Positions 18,001 through 27,143 are shown, counted from the first letter of the stretch. The stretch: 64,000 bases of DNA from an uncultured Paracoccaceae bacterium (GCA_947501555.1 CANMWG010000001.1:2480001-2544000), one strand, 5' to 3'. Numbers and translations: made by a program. Notes: generated from the letters alone by a model not told the origin.

Positions 18001-18026
18001 GCCTGAAAATTCTAGAATTTTCAGGC
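18001..18026. repeat. Inverted repeat 2 (perfect 26-bp palindrome)
   Basis: A perfect palindrome whose half-site is GCCTGAAAATTCT, with no spacer, five bases from inverted repeat 1. Both palindromes share a GAAATT-like core. The pair lies just past the 3' end of the FAD-oxidoreductase gene and before the VOC promoter region. Confidence 0.7.
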
Positions 18027-18241
18027 CTCCGCAACATCCATTCAAATCGGCAAACGATCTGTGGCCCGCTCGGCTGGCCCATCCTTAACGGCACCAGCCA
18101 CCCGCACAATCAATCTGGTGGCAGGATATCGCATGACATGGATTGTCAGCGATTGAGTTCAGGCTGAACATGCAAAAAAGCCGGACTGGACAACTCGATA
18201 CAGGATATCATGATCGATCAGTTCATCGATCTGCGGAAAGA

Positions 18242-19249
18242 CTAGTCTTCGGTGAACCCCTCAGGGATCTGATCTCGCCCGCCCAAGAGCAAATCCGCCA
18301 TGACCATGCCCACCTTTGGGGCCATGCCAAATCCAATCTTGAACCCGCCGTTCGCAATGAATTGCCCCGCGCGTTGCGGATGCCGCCCCAACACGGGCGC
18401 GCGGCTTTTGGACCTCGGCCGTACACCGGCCCAGCGCGCAATCACCGGTGCACCCATCAAGACAGGAAACGCCGCAACGGCGCGCTCCAAAACATCATCC
18501 AATCCGGCATCCACTGCCACCGGATCATCAAAGTCCCGCTCGGATGTTGATCCAACGGCCACCGTGCCATCACCATGTGGAATGATATGCAGGGCATCCG
18601 CAAATAACTGCGGCTGGCCCACCGCATCATACCGCAACAAAGCCGCCTGGCCTTTCACGCCGGTCCCGCCAATCTCTTGCACTCCGGACCAACCAGTGGC
18701 CCAAACAACAGCACCCTCTTGCGGTCCATCCGCAACAACCGCGCCACCCAAAGCCACAACCGCATCCGCCAAAGCTTGCGTTGCGCGGCGCGGATGGATC
18801 AATGCGGACAACGTATCATGCACGACCATCCCCGTTGGCGAAGGCGGCATCCAGGGAGCATCTCCCGCCGGGACCACCTCCCACAAGGCCTTGCCCTCCC
18901 ACAATAACGCAGCCGTTCTGGCACGCGAGCGGGCCAATTCCACAGCACGCGCATCCGCCAAAGGCTGCAAACGGCCTGAACGGGCATAGCCCACATCCGC
19001 TCCGGTCAATTCCTCAACCTCAGCCCAAAAGGCCCCAGCCATAATCAGGCTCTCAAATTGAAACGCTTTCTTTTCATTCCAGTTTTCCGGCACATGCGGG
19101 GCCAATGCGCCGACAAGGCCGCCACTTGACCCAGCCGCCACGCCATACGGATCAATCACGCGGACAAACGCACCCCGCGCAGCACAAGCATAGGCGACAG
19201 ACAGACCGAAAATGCCCGCACCCATAACCGTCACATCAGCCGTTGCCAT
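18242..19249 (-). CDS. FAD-dependent oxidoreductase, MnmC2/DadA-like
   Basis: A 335-residue DAO-family flavoprotein starting MATADVTVMGAGIFGLSVAYA, with the FAD-binding GxGxxG motif (GAGIFG) at the N-terminus and an Arg/Gly-rich C-terminal FAD contact (FIANGGFKIGFGMAP). It lies back-to-back, 47 bp away, with mnmD. In E. coli the two activities are fused in MnmC: the FAD domain removes the carboxymethyl group from cmnm5U34 of tRNA and the methyltransferase domain methylates the product. The context suggests this is the FAD half as a free protein, though related D-amino-acid or glycine oxidases cannot be excluded. A longer N-terminal reading would cover the start of mnmD and is rejected. Confidence 0.75.
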   Translation of the reverse strand: MATADVTVMGAGIFGLSVAYACAARGAFVRVIDPYGVAAGSSGGLVGALAPHVPENWNEKKAFQFESLIMAGAFWAEVEELTGADVGYARSGRLQPLADARAVELARSRARTAALLWEGKALWEVVPAGDAPWMPPSPTGMVVHDTLSALIHPRRATQALADAVVALGGAVVADGPQEGAVVWATGWSGVQEIGGTGVKGQAALLRYDAVGQPQLFADALHIIPHGDGTVAVGSTSERDFDDPVAVDAGLDDVLERAVAAFPVLMGAPVIARWAGVRPRSKSRAPVLGRHPQRAGQFIANGGFKIGFGMAPKVGMVMADLLLGGRDQIPEGFTED

Positions 19250-19296
19250 TCCGCGCCCTTCCGCCCAAACATGGCGCAATTGTAAGGCGGGTGGGC

Positions 19297-19977
19297 ATGA
19301 CAGACCAGACAGCAAAACTCGACTGGCGGGACGGCGTGCCGATCGCGCGCGGCTTCGACGATCCCTATTATTCGCTCGATAACGGGGTGGCGGAAACCGA
19401 ACATGTGTTTCTGGGCGGGAACGATCTGCCAACAAGGTTCGGTGGGGATTTCCATATCGGCGAGCTTGGCTTCGGAACCGGGCTGAACTTTCTTGTGACC
19501 TGGGCGGCTTGGGCAGATGCAGGACGGCCCGGACAGCTGCACTTTACCTCATTCGAGGCCTTCCCGATGAGCCCTGCGGATATGACCCAAGCGCTGGATC
19601 AGTTCCCGAGCCTCAAAGCCTACACCGCAGGCCTCCTGAACGCATGGACACCCGGTGAGGGACCAACACAGCTGGCAGATGGGCCGACACTGCACGTCAT
19701 CATCGGGGACGCGCGCGAAACGCTACCCGCGTGGACCGGCAAAGCCGATGCGTGGTTCCTTGACGGCTTCTCGCCCGCCAAGAACCCGCAACTCTGGGAG
19801 CCTGCGCTGCTCCAAGCGGTGGCGGACCACACGCAACCAAGCGGGACGGCCGCGACCTACAGCGCCGCGGGACATGTGCGTCAAAGCCTCGACCAAGCAG
19901 GCTTCAACGTCACCCGCACTCCCGGCTTCGGTCGGAAACGACACATGACAACGGCGAGGCTCCGCGATGCAAAATAA
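19297..19977 (+). CDS. mnmD: tRNA (mnm5s2U34) methyltransferase MnmD
   Basis: A 226-residue SAM-dependent methyltransferase that converts nm5(s2)U34 to mnm5(s2)U34 at the tRNA wobble position. It shows the MnmC1 signatures FDDPYYSLDNGVAETEHVF and GELGFGTGLNFL (SAM motif I), FTSFEAFPMS, and the active-site stretch AWFLDGFSPAKNPQLW, ending TPGFGRKRHM. The ATG at 19297 is chosen because homology begins at once with TAKLDWRDG. The 3' end overlaps the EamA gene by 11 bp. Confidence 0.92.
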   Translation: MTDQTAKLDWRDGVPIARGFDDPYYSLDNGVAETEHVFLGGNDLPTRFGGDFHIGELGFGTGLNFLVTWAAWADAGRPGQLHFTSFEAFPMSPADMTQALDQFPSLKAYTAGLLNAWTPGEGPTQLADGPTLHVIIGDARETLPAWTGKADAWFLDGFSPAKNPQLWEPALLQAVADHTQPSGTAATYSAAGHVRQSLDQAGFNVTRTPGFGRKRHMTTARLRDAK

Positions 19978-20827
19978 CCCACGCCTCGGGATCATGCTGA
20001 TGATCGCAACAACCTTTGTCTTTGCGGTGCAAGACGGCATCTCACGACATCTTGCGGGACAATACAACGTCTTGATGATTGTGATGATCCGGTATTGGTT
20101 CTTTGCGGCCTTCGTCATCGCCGTGGCCGCGCGCAAGGAAGGGTCCGTCCGGGCAGCAGCAGCGACCAAACAACCTGTGTTACAGATCTTTCGCGGGGTT
20201 CTGCTGGCCCTTGAAATCTGCGTCATGGTCGCCGCCTTCGTGCTGCTGGGTTTGGTCGAAAGCCATGCGATCTTTGCCTGCTATCCGCTGCTGATTGCAG
20301 CATTGTCCGGGCCGGTGTTGGGGGAAAAGGTCGGTTGGCGGCGCTGGGCGGCCATCGGCGTCGGGTTCATAGGGGTACTGGTGATCTTGCAACCGGGCTT
20401 TGCGGTCTTTGCACCAGAGGCGGGTGTCGCGCTCTTTTCAGCGCTGCTCTTCGCGCTTTATGGTTTGCTGACACGATATGCCGCACGTCAAGACAGTGCG
20501 GCAACATCATTCTTCTGGACCGGCACATCAGGGGCGGTCGTCATGACTGTGGCGGGTATTTGGTTCTGGGAACCGATGGCGTCAAATGGGTGGGTCTGGA
20601 TGAGTATCCTCTGCCTGACCGGTGCAGGAGGGCATTGGCTGCTGATCAAAACCTACGAAGTGGCCGAGGCCAGCGCCGTACAACCCTTCGCCTACCTTCA
20701 ACTGGTCTTCGCCAGCGCCATTGGATTGTTCATCTTAGGCGAAACGCTGCGGCCCAATGTGGCCATTGGGGCGGCGATTGTTGTGGGGGCAGGATTGTTC
20801 ACGCTCTGGCGGACACGCAAAGCGTAG
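19967..20827 (+). CDS. EamA/DMT-family membrane transporter
   Basis: A 286-residue inner-membrane protein with about ten TM helices in two EamA repeats, typical of the drug/metabolite transporter superfamily. Examples are the N-terminal segment LGIMLMIATTFVFAVQDGISRHLAG and the second-repeat FAYLQLVFASAIGLFILGE, followed by IGAAIVVGAGLFTLWRTRK. Members export metabolites or amino acids; substrate unknown. It overlaps mnmD, so the two are likely co-transcribed. A hairpin repeat (20822-20845) sits on its stop codon. Confidence 0.9.
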   Translation: MQNNPRLGIMLMIATTFVFAVQDGISRHLAGQYNVLMIVMIRYWFFAAFVIAVAARKEGSVRAAAATKQPVLQIFRGVLLALEICVMVAAFVLLGLVESHAIFACYPLLIAALSGPVLGEKVGWRRWAAIGVGFIGVLVILQPGFAVFAPEAGVALFSALLFALYGLLTRYAARQDSAATSFFWTGTSGAVVMTVAGIWFWEPMASNGWVWMSILCLTGAGGHWLLIKTYEVAEASAVQPFAYLQLVFASAIGLFILGETLRPNVAIGAAIVVGAGLFTLWRTRKA

Positions 20828-20845
20828 GGTGAGTGAAACCCACGC
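20822..20845. repeat. Hairpin copy of the GTAGGG...CCC repeat (copy 1)
   Basis: GCGTAGGGTGAGTGAA is followed by ACCCACGC; the arms GCGT-GGGT and ACCCACGC pair. It overlaps the stop of the EamA gene and can act as a terminator stem. Two related copies lie at 24659-24730 and 25406-25459. Confidence 0.65.
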
Positions 20846-20971
20846 GATGAACCAAGACGCCGACATCTGCCATTTCCGTCGCATGTGACGTGAGAAAATC
20901 GCCAACCCGTCTGGTGGGCCGACGATCTAATCAATGGCTGCGCCTTGCTGCGGTTTGCCGCCATCCAAAGC

Positions 20972-21553
20972 TTAATGAACCGGTCGCGAATCTTTTGTGC
21001 CGAAACGACGGCGCATTTGTCCAAGCGCATGCGCCGTAAACTGCGGCTCTTTGCTCTTTGCCGGACGCGTAGGTCTCGTTTCACATTGCGATACTTGACG
21101 CACCGGGAAACTGTCAGCAATCGCACGGAACTGTTGTGCGTGGGCGTCAAGCTGCGCGTAAGACAGTGAGAATTGGCAGACGGTTTCATCACGAATACCG
21201 CCAGTCTTGAACGGTGGCCGACTTTCAAGCGACATACGCACACCGATAATCACAAAATCCTCGGTTACACGAAAAACCTCAAACCGAAGATTCGGCTCTG
21301 TAAAACCAAGACAAACACATTCAGGCAAACGCCGGTTGGATAAGTCCTCAAGCCACACGGCAATGCGAACAATATCACCTGCTTCTAGGGATGGGGACAC
21401 ATCAGAAAATTCCTGCTGTCGAAAGACTAGCTGGGTCCTGATCATCAGCCAGTTCGCATCACTGCGGTCCTGACTTTGGGGGAATTCATATCCCATCACT
21501 GCAATGGACAACGCCGATTGCGACGCGGGGCCGTCAAAAGTTACATTTTTCAA
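20972..21553 (-). CDS. WapI-family immunity-like protein
   Basis: A 193-residue protein of which the N-terminal 130 residues resemble WapI-type immunity proteins, which neutralise cognate WapA toxins. The marks are ALSIAVMGYEFPQSQDRSDANWLMIRTQL and the late FSLSYAQLDAHAQQFRAIADSFPV. The C-terminal 40 residues are basic and look unstructured. The only standard start in frame is TTG at 21553, without a clear ribosome site, so the 5' end is uncertain. No toxin gene is adjacent, so it would be an orphan. The alternative is a conserved protein of another role. Confidence 0.55.
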   Translation of the reverse strand: MKNVTFDGPASQSALSIAVMGYEFPQSQDRSDANWLMIRTQLVFRQQEFSDVSPSLEAGDIVRIAVWLEDLSNRRLPECVCLGFTEPNLRFEVFRVTEDFVIIGVRMSLESRPPFKTGGIRDETVCQFSLSYAQLDAHAQQFRAIADSFPVRQVSQCETRPTRPAKSKEPQFTAHALGQMRRRFGTKDSRPVH

Positions 21554-21627
21554 GGGAAAGGCTGGCCATCTGCCAGAATCTGTTTCAACGGCTTCTGACT
21601 AGCAGAGCCAGCGTCCCAGCTCAACCA

Positions 21628-23646
21628 CTACCCCCGCTCTGGCCGCAACACAGGTCGCAATGTCGGCACATCATCTACAGCTTGTGGATCAGGCCGCGCA
21701 CGCGGGCGGAGCAATGGCTTTTCACCAATTAACAAATCCATAAACGCCACTGGCCCGGCCTGCCCGCTCAACCTGGCCCGATATATCGGCAGGCTCTCGG
21801 TCACGCGCATCACATAATTCCGGGTCTCGCGGAATGGGATATGCTCAATCCAATCCACCACATCCATTTCGCGGACACGGGGATCACCGCGTTCATCCAT
21901 CCAGGTCTTGGGGCGGCTGGGCCCCGCATTATACCCGGCGGCAATCATCACCGGGGACCAACCAAAATCCTCTTCCAGAACGGACAGATACTTGGCACCC
22001 AATCGGGCATTGTACCGCCAATCACTCGTAAGGCGGCCACGCGTGTATGGGAGGTTCAGAAAGCCCGCGACTTCTTCGGCGGTGGCAGGCATCAATTGCA
22101 TCAGGCCCAGCGCACCCACGGGGCTGCCGATACCAATGTTAAATTCGCTTTCGCGGCGGGCGATGGACAACGACAAGGCCGGGTCAACAGGCAAATCCAT
22201 CTCAGCCAGATCATGCAGTGGGAAATAGATGGACGGAACCAAGGTGCCATTGGCGACCGCAGTCTTGCCCAGCAACAGCGTATAATACTGTTCATCAATC
22301 TCATTGAGATAAGCACCCAACTGCGCCAAGGCATCCGGGTCCAGCGTCCTGCCCAATGCGGCAAAGAACGTCACGGCATGACCACGTTCACCAGCCGCCA
22401 AAAGCAGGAAAGCGGCCTTAACCACATCTTGATCAAAGACCGGTGCTTGCGCCCAATCCGCATCCGAAGCTGCCCAAATTGGGTCCAACGGGCGACCCAG
22501 CTTTTCTGAAGCTAAAAGCCCATAAAATCCGGTCTGATGCTCGGCGGCGGCGGCATAGGCATCTGCGGCAAGCTCAGCCTCGCCTTTGACCTCATAGGTG
22601 CGACCAATCCAATAGTGCATCCTGCTCGCAGAAATAGGGCTACTGACCACAGCTGCCGCGTTCTGAAAATGGGTCAAAGCCTGCGTGGGATCACCAAGGT
22701 ACGTCAGGGAAATGTAACCCGACAACCATTCCAAATCCGCATATGCGGCACCTTCAGCCAGATAATGCCGCGAGGCCAAAGCATATGCCTGATCAGCGCG
22801 GCCTTCACGCATTTCCCAGCGCGCCAAAGTTCTGCGCCACCCCGACCAACGAAACGGCTCCCCCAGAGACGCGCGTGACGTCGAGCGATCCAGCAAGACC
22901 TCCACGGCCTCGGTCCAGTCACCCCGATTGGCCAACCACGTCAGGCGGGAGTAGATCAGGCCAGCATCTTCGCGCAGCCCGGCAGGCACAGCCTGATAGA
23001 GAGGCAGCATATTGCGGGTCCGGGCAAGATAACCCATGCGGGCCGCGGCCAGCGGACGCTGTTCGTCATCCAGCAATGGCAGCATGCGCGTGGCTTCGGT
23101 TCTGCGATGACGCCAAAGCAAGGCATCTGTGCGGGCCACATGAAACGGTTCAAGCAAGTCAGGAAAGGCCGCCATCATGGCCTTATGACCGCTCTCGGTC
23201 AGCCGCAGGTCAATCCAAGCAGTGCGCAAGACCGCATTGGCTTCCTCGATCTTACCGGTGGTCATTAACGCCTCAGCCAAGCGAACGGCACCTTCGCCAG
23301 TCTGCGGCGGCGTATCGGCAAACCAGCCAATCACCTCGGCCGGATCATGGCCCTTCTGGATGACGCGCTCTGACGCAGCACGCAGACGAACCAAGTCTGG
23401 CCAATCGGGATTGGATGCAACAAACGCCTGATACGTGGCAAAGCTGGCCCGCCCTTCTCGCAGACGTAACCAAGTCAGCACATCGGTTGTGACCGGATCG
23501 GTGGTCAAGGCGTAGGCTTCATCCCATCCGGTCTCTGCTGCCTCAATCGCCGCAATCTGCGCCGGATCCACGGTCTGCGATATAGCTGGCGCCCCGATCA
23601 GCATCGCCGCCAAAAGCGGGGTCAGAATTCTCATGAATTTTACCAC
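21628..23646 (-). CDS. slt: Soluble lytic murein transglycosylase
   Basis: A 672-residue periplasmic enzyme that cleaves peptidoglycan glycan strands to 1,6-anhydro-muropeptides. A signal peptide (MRILTPLLAAMLIGAPAISQ) is followed by a long all-helical superhelix (about 30-470) as in Slt70. The catalytic domain (about 490-640) has the acid Glu in SIARRESEFNIGIGSPVGALGLMQLMP and AAGYNAGPSRPKTW. It lies divergent to dapA over 138 bp. Confidence 0.93.
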   Translation of the reverse strand: MVKFMRILTPLLAAMLIGAPAISQTVDPAQIAAIEAAETGWDEAYALTTDPVTTDVLTWLRLREGRASFATYQAFVASNPDWPDLVRLRAASERVIQKGHDPAEVIGWFADTPPQTGEGAVRLAEALMTTGKIEEANAVLRTAWIDLRLTESGHKAMMAAFPDLLEPFHVARTDALLWRHRRTEATRMLPLLDDEQRPLAAARMGYLARTRNMLPLYQAVPAGLREDAGLIYSRLTWLANRGDWTEAVEVLLDRSTSRASLGEPFRWSGWRRTLARWEMREGRADQAYALASRHYLAEGAAYADLEWLSGYISLTYLGDPTQALTHFQNAAAVVSSPISASRMHYWIGRTYEVKGEAELAADAYAAAAEHQTGFYGLLASEKLGRPLDPIWAASDADWAQAPVFDQDVVKAAFLLLAAGERGHAVTFFAALGRTLDPDALAQLGAYLNEIDEQYYTLLLGKTAVANGTLVPSIYFPLHDLAEMDLPVDPALSLSIARRESEFNIGIGSPVGALGLMQLMPATAEEVAGFLNLPYTRGRLTSDWRYNARLGAKYLSVLEEDFGWSPVMIAAGYNAGPSRPKTWMDERGDPRVREMDVVDWIEHIPFRETRNYVMRVTESLPIYRARLSGQAGPVAFMDLLIGEKPLLRPRARPDPQAVDDVPTLRPVLRPERG

Positions 23647-23784
23647 TTTCTCAGTTCACAAAATAAGATACTGCGCGGGGGAACAATAACAACTCACAAA
23701 CTTGGCAATCGGCGGAAAGCAGTCTAGGTTCCGCGCGATTTTACCCGACGGATCAACGCCGTCGCTACACAAAGGAAGCGCGCC

Positions 23785-24657
23785 ATGTTCAAGGGATCTC
23801 TCCCTGCCCTCGTCACGCCGTTTGAGAACGGCCAGGTAGATGTGGCTGCGCTGAAAAAACTGGTGAACTGGCATGTGGAGCAAGGTTCAAACGGGCTGGT
23901 GCCCGTGGGCACCACCGGCGAAAGCCCCACATTGACCCATGAAGAGCACGACTTGGTTGTCGAAACCGTGGTGGCCGAGGCCGCCGGGCGCATCCCCGTG
24001 ATTGCGGGGGCCGGCTCCAACAGCACAGCGGAAACCGTGCGGCTGGTCCAGGCCGCCAAGGCCGCGGGCGCCGATGCGGCCCTTGTCGTCACACCCTATT
24101 ACAACAAGCCCACCCAGCGTGGGCTGATCGCCCATTTCACGGCAGCGGCCAACTGCGGTTTGCCGATCATCATCTATAACATCCCGCCCCGGTCGGTGAT
24201 CGACATGACACCGGAAACCATGGGCGAGCTGGCCAAACATGACATGATCGTCGGCGTCAAAGACGCGACCGCGGATCTATCCCGCGTCCCCGCAACACGG
24301 ATCACCTGCGGGCCTGATTTCGTGCAGCTGTCTGGCGAAGACGCCACGGCCTTGGGGTTCAACGCACATGGTGGCGTCGGCTGCATCTCGGTCACAGCAA
24401 ACATCGCACCGAAACTGATCGCCGAGTTTCAGGCCAGCACGGCGGCAGGCGACTACGCGACAGCACTGACGCAACTCGACCGGCTAATGCCGCTGCATGA
24501 GGCGGTGTTCACCGAACCAGGCCTTGTAGGTGCAAAATACGGCATGTCGCTACTGGGGCTTTGCAGCGATGAGGTACGGTCACCCCTGACCGGCCTGATG
24601 GACAGCACCAAAGACAAAATGCGCAGTGCAATGGTGTACGCGGGACTGCTGAACTAA
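23785..24657 (+). CDS. dapA: 4-hydroxy-tetrahydrodipicolinate synthase
   Basis: A 290-residue class I aldolase that condenses pyruvate with aspartate semialdehyde in lysine and diaminopimelate synthesis. Visible are [13 protein letters not shown] (pyruvate-binding TTGE), [10 protein letters not shown] with the catalytic Tyr, and the Schiff-base Lys in [13 protein letters not shown]. Start [13 protein letters not shown] is canonical, with AAGGAAGCG upstream. The lytic transglycosylase upstream gives a wall-metabolism context. A long inverted-repeat terminator follows. Confidence 0.97.
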   Translation: MFKGSLPALVTPFENGQVDVAALKKLVNWHVEQGSNGLVPVGTTGESPTLTHEEHDLVVETVVAEAAGRIPVIAGAGSNSTAETVRLVQAAKAAGADAALVVTPYYNKPTQRGLIAHFTAAANCGLPIIIYNIPPRSVIDMTPETMGELAKHDMIVGVKDATADLSRVPATRITCGPDFVQLSGEDATALGFNAHGGVGCISVTANIAPKLIAEFQASTAAGDYATALTQLDRLMPLHEAVFTEPGLVGAKYGMSLLGLCSDEVRSPLTGLMDSTKDKMRSAMVYAGLLN

Positions 24658-24658
24658 C

Positions 24659-24730
24659 GTAGGGCGGGGTTCTCCCCGCCTTCCAACACCAAAACAATTC
24701 GCCCAGACCTCGGGGAAAACCCCGACCTAC
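24659..24730. terminator. Bidirectional terminator-like inverted repeat (repeat copy 2)
   Basis: The outer arms GTAGGGCGGGGTT (24659-24671) and AACCCCGACCTAC (24718-24730) match at 12 of 13 positions. Each arm region also folds alone: GGCGGGG with CCCCGCC, and CGGGG with CCCCG around AAAA. It lies between convergent dapA and the DsbA-like gene, fitting a shared terminator, and belongs to the same repeat family as 20822-20845 and 25406-25459. Confidence 0.7.
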
Positions 24731-24745
24731 GGCTTGGGCGCTCGA

Positions 24746-25387
24746 TCACCCACTCTGCAAATGCGCCAAGACTTTCATGTAATTCTCAACCCCTTGCGCA
24801 CCGGTCACCAGATGCTTGCTGTCAAAAACAGCCGCCGGCACGCTGCGAATGCCTTGCTTCATCCAATAGGTCTGCTGCACGCGCACATGGTCAGCAAAGC
24901 GAGACTCGTTCAACACAGCCAAGGCCTCGGCCCGGTCCAAACCTATTTCACCCGCGATTTCAGCCAGCACAGCGTGATCAGACAGATTGCGGTGATGTGT
25001 AAAATGGGCGGTGAATAGTGCCATTTTCAAATCATGCTTACGGCCTTGCTCACCTGCCCAATGCAGCAGCTGGTGGGTCGCAAAGGTGTTGTGCATCCTA
25101 GTGTCGTCGTTGAAATCAAAGACAAACCCCAGCTCATCACCGAACTGAGTCATCTGTGCCCGGGATTTCGCCGATTCTTCAGGGGTCGCGCCATATTTCT
25201 CTGCGATATGCTCGCGCATGTTTTGGCCCTCGGGCGGCATCCCTGGGTTTAGCTCAAATGGATGCCAATGGATTTCATGGGGCGTGCCCGTGTCCTCCAG
25301 CGCCTGCATCAATTGGCGATAGCCGATAATGCACCAAGGGCACATGACGTCTGAGATGATATCAATACGCAGCGGTTGTTCAGTCAT
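24746..25387 (-). CDS. DsbA-family oxidoreductase (FrnE-like)
   Basis: A 213-residue thioredoxin-fold protein with the active site CPWC in IISDVMCPWCIIGYRQL, and a helical insert, as in FrnE / 2-hydroxychromene-2-carboxylate-isomerase-like proteins. There is no signal peptide, so it acts in the cytoplasm, probably as a disulfide isomerase or polyketide/stress-related reductase. The start ATG at 25387 (MTEQPLRIDI) is chosen since upstream codons lie in a repeat. Late marks SVPAAVFDSKHLVTGAQGVENY are typical (cis-Pro in VPAAVF). Confidence 0.9.
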   Translation of the reverse strand: MTEQPLRIDIISDVMCPWCIIGYRQLMQALEDTGTPHEIHWHPFELNPGMPPEGQNMREHIAEKYGATPEESAKSRAQMTQFGDELGFVFDFNDDTRMHNTFATHQLLHWAGEQGRKHDLKMALFTAHFTHHRNLSDHAVLAEIAGEIGLDRAEALAVLNESRFADHVRVQQTYWMKQGIRSVPAAVFDSKHLVTGAQGVENYMKVLAHLQSG

Positions 25388-25405
25388 AGGCGTCTCTTGC
25401 AGCTT

Positions 25406-25459
25406 GTAGGGTGGGTGAAACCCATGCGACCTCAGGGCCGCGGGTTTCTCCCACCCTAC
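25406..25459. repeat. Inverted pair of GTAGGGTGGG repeats (copy 3)
   Basis: GTAGGGTGGGTGAAACCC on the left is mirrored on the right by GGGTTTCTCCCACCCTAC, so the element can form a long hairpin. It sits between the ycaQ-like gene and the DsbA-like gene and includes the ycaQ-like stop codon (25456-25458). Confidence 0.7.
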
Positions 25460-26643
25460 CGCATCCAATCCTCCAAATACCACACCCTATCACATCCCCC
25501 AAACGCGGCGGCCCGCTCAAGCTCCCCTTCCAGCGCGCGCACGCGTCCGGTCCCCATCCGCACGCCCTGTTCAGGCCAAAACGCACGGACGGCCAGCGCC
25601 CCCTCTTCGCGTTTCATATCAATCCGACCAATCAGCCGATCACCCTCGATCACTGGGAACACGTAATACCCGTATTTGCGTTTGGGCGCGGGCACGAAAA
25701 TCTCGATCCGGTAGTGAAACCCAAACAAGCGCTCGGCCCGCTTGCGGTCCCGCAAGGCCGGATCAAAGGGGGAGAGCACGCGCAAACGCCCCGCAACCTC
25801 TGGCACGGCTCTGTCCATCACATCAGGCCAGGCAAACGAGCGGCGCAGCTTGCCGTCCACACCCTCCACGTCTACCTCGACGATCCGGCCGTCAGCCAAT
25901 GCGCCTGCGCACCATGCCTTAGCCTCGGCCGGGGTGACATGATCCCAAAACGCGGCCAACTCTCCGCTGGTCCCAAACCCCAAGCGGTCCAGCGCGCCTG
26001 CACAGCACCAGTCTATCGTCTCTGTCTCGGTATGGTGGGCGTTCAAATATTGAGACGGAATAACCCGTTCGGTCAGATCATAGACCTTGGTGAACCCATC
26101 CCGGCGGACCACCGACACCTGCCCTGAGCGCCAGAGATATTCCAGCGCGGTCTTGGAAGGATGCCAATCCCACCACCCACCTTTCCCGCGCACCTCATCC
26201 GCGCCCACGTCCCCCGAGGTGCAACGCCCCTCATCGGCGATCCGGCGCAGGACGGCGTCAATCTTGCCCATGAAATCCCCGCGACGCCATTCCTTCCAAC
26301 GCTGTTCCATCCGGACCGCGTCACGGGCAAAGCGCAGGCGCCAGTGGGGGAAGCTTTCAATCGGCATGATCGCGGCATCGTGGGTCCAATGCTCAAACAG
26401 CTTTCGGTCCCGATGCAGCAGATGCTGCAAGGCTTTGGGACGGTACTGTTGCCTGCGGGACCACAGGGTCAAATCATGGGCACGGGCAAAGGTGTTCACA
26501 CTATCCAGCTGCACAAAGCCCAGATCATCGATCACTGTCTTCAAATCCGCCCCCTTTCCGGAACCGGACGGACGGGCTGCTAAACCGTGATGTGCCAAGA
26601 ACACGCGCCGGGCATCTGCATTACGCAGGACTGGGACGCTCAC
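25456..26643 (-). CDS. YcaQ/AlkX-like winged-helix DNA glycosylase
   Basis: A 395-residue HTH_42-family protein. E. coli YcaQ unhooks interstrand DNA cross-links and alkylated bases; its catalytic motif is Q-x-D/Q. Here the motif reads GFVQLDSVNTFARAHDLTLWSR (QLD). Other family marks are EHWTHDAAIMPIESFPHWR, the winged-helix stretch, and near the C-terminus LSPFDPALRDRKRAERLFGFHYRIEIFVPAPKRKYGYYVFP. The stop end lies inside a repeat; the start overlaps the channel gene by 4 bp, an operon link of unknown meaning. Confidence 0.85.
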   Translation of the reverse strand: MSVPVLRNADARRVFLAHHGLAARPSGSGKGADLKTVIDDLGFVQLDSVNTFARAHDLTLWSRRQQYRPKALQHLLHRDRKLFEHWTHDAAIMPIESFPHWRLRFARDAVRMEQRWKEWRRGDFMGKIDAVLRRIADEGRCTSGDVGADEVRGKGGWWDWHPSKTALEYLWRSGQVSVVRRDGFTKVYDLTERVIPSQYLNAHHTETETIDWCCAGALDRLGFGTSGELAAFWDHVTPAEAKAWCAGALADGRIVEVDVEGVDGKLRRSFAWPDVMDRAVPEVAGRLRVLSPFDPALRDRKRAERLFGFHYRIEIFVPAPKRKYGYYVFPVIEGDRLIGRIDMKREEGALAVRAFWPEQGVRMGTGRVRALEGELERAAAFGGCDRVWYLEDWMR

Positions 26644-27083
26644 GTCTCGCCCTTCTCTGCGACAGCTTGATGCAGCCGAACCTGGCGCAAGGCCTCGACC
26701 AGTAAAGCAGTCACCAATCCGATGTTCAACAACCCATTGATCGAGGCCATCCCGCTAAGCAACCGCCATTCCAGTGGCAATAGGACATCGCCGAACCCCA
26801 AGGTAGTAAAGGCGACAAGGGCGAAATAAACGGATGCCTCCATCGTCTCAAACAAGCCCAATCCGCGCATTGTGACGGCCCAAAGCCAGACGGCAACGGT
26901 CATCTGCAGAATAATCCACAATGCGACGGCACAAAGCACCACGATCAGCTTGGGGCGATGTGGAGGCCGGGCAAGCCAAGGCTGGGCACGGACAAAGGCG
27001 ACTTCGAGCCACCAAAGCGTGACACCCGCGATGATGATGGTCACCAGCAACAGCCCCGTACCAATGGCGATTTGAATGAACAT
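26640..27083 (-). CDS. Two-TM ion channel (Ion_trans_2), potassium-channel-like
   Basis: A 147-residue membrane protein. From ATG 27083 (GGGAGAAGCTGG upstream) it has TM helices near 3-23, 44-66 and 105-128, with a pore loop between the latter two: [22 protein letters not shown] closely resembles the potassium filter TVGYGD. There is no RCK or cyclic-nucleotide domain. It is divergent to smpB (60 bp) and coupled to the ycaQ-like gene. Potassium selectivity is an inference. Confidence 0.82.
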   Translation of the reverse strand: MFIQIAIGTGLLLVTIIIAGVTLWWLEVAFVRAQPWLARPPHRPKLIVVLCAVALWIILQMTVAVWLWAVTMRGLGLFETMEASVYFALVAFTTLGFGDVLLPLEWRLLSGMASINGLLNIGLVTALLVEALRQVRLHQAVAEKGET

Positions 27084-27143
27084 TCCAGCTTCTCCCTGAC
27101 GCACCTTGTACCAACGCGCCCCTTCGCTTATCTCAGCAAAACT

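Larger units (their letters stand above)
17861..18241. other. Gene-free stretch with two adjacent palindromes
   Basis: This 381-bp gap lies downstream of the FAD oxidoreductase and upstream of the VOC gene, both on the minus strand. I find no convincing coding frame. It contains the two strong palindromes listed separately at 17972-17995 and 18001-18026. The remainder shows no recognised RNA gene. Confidence 0.6.
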
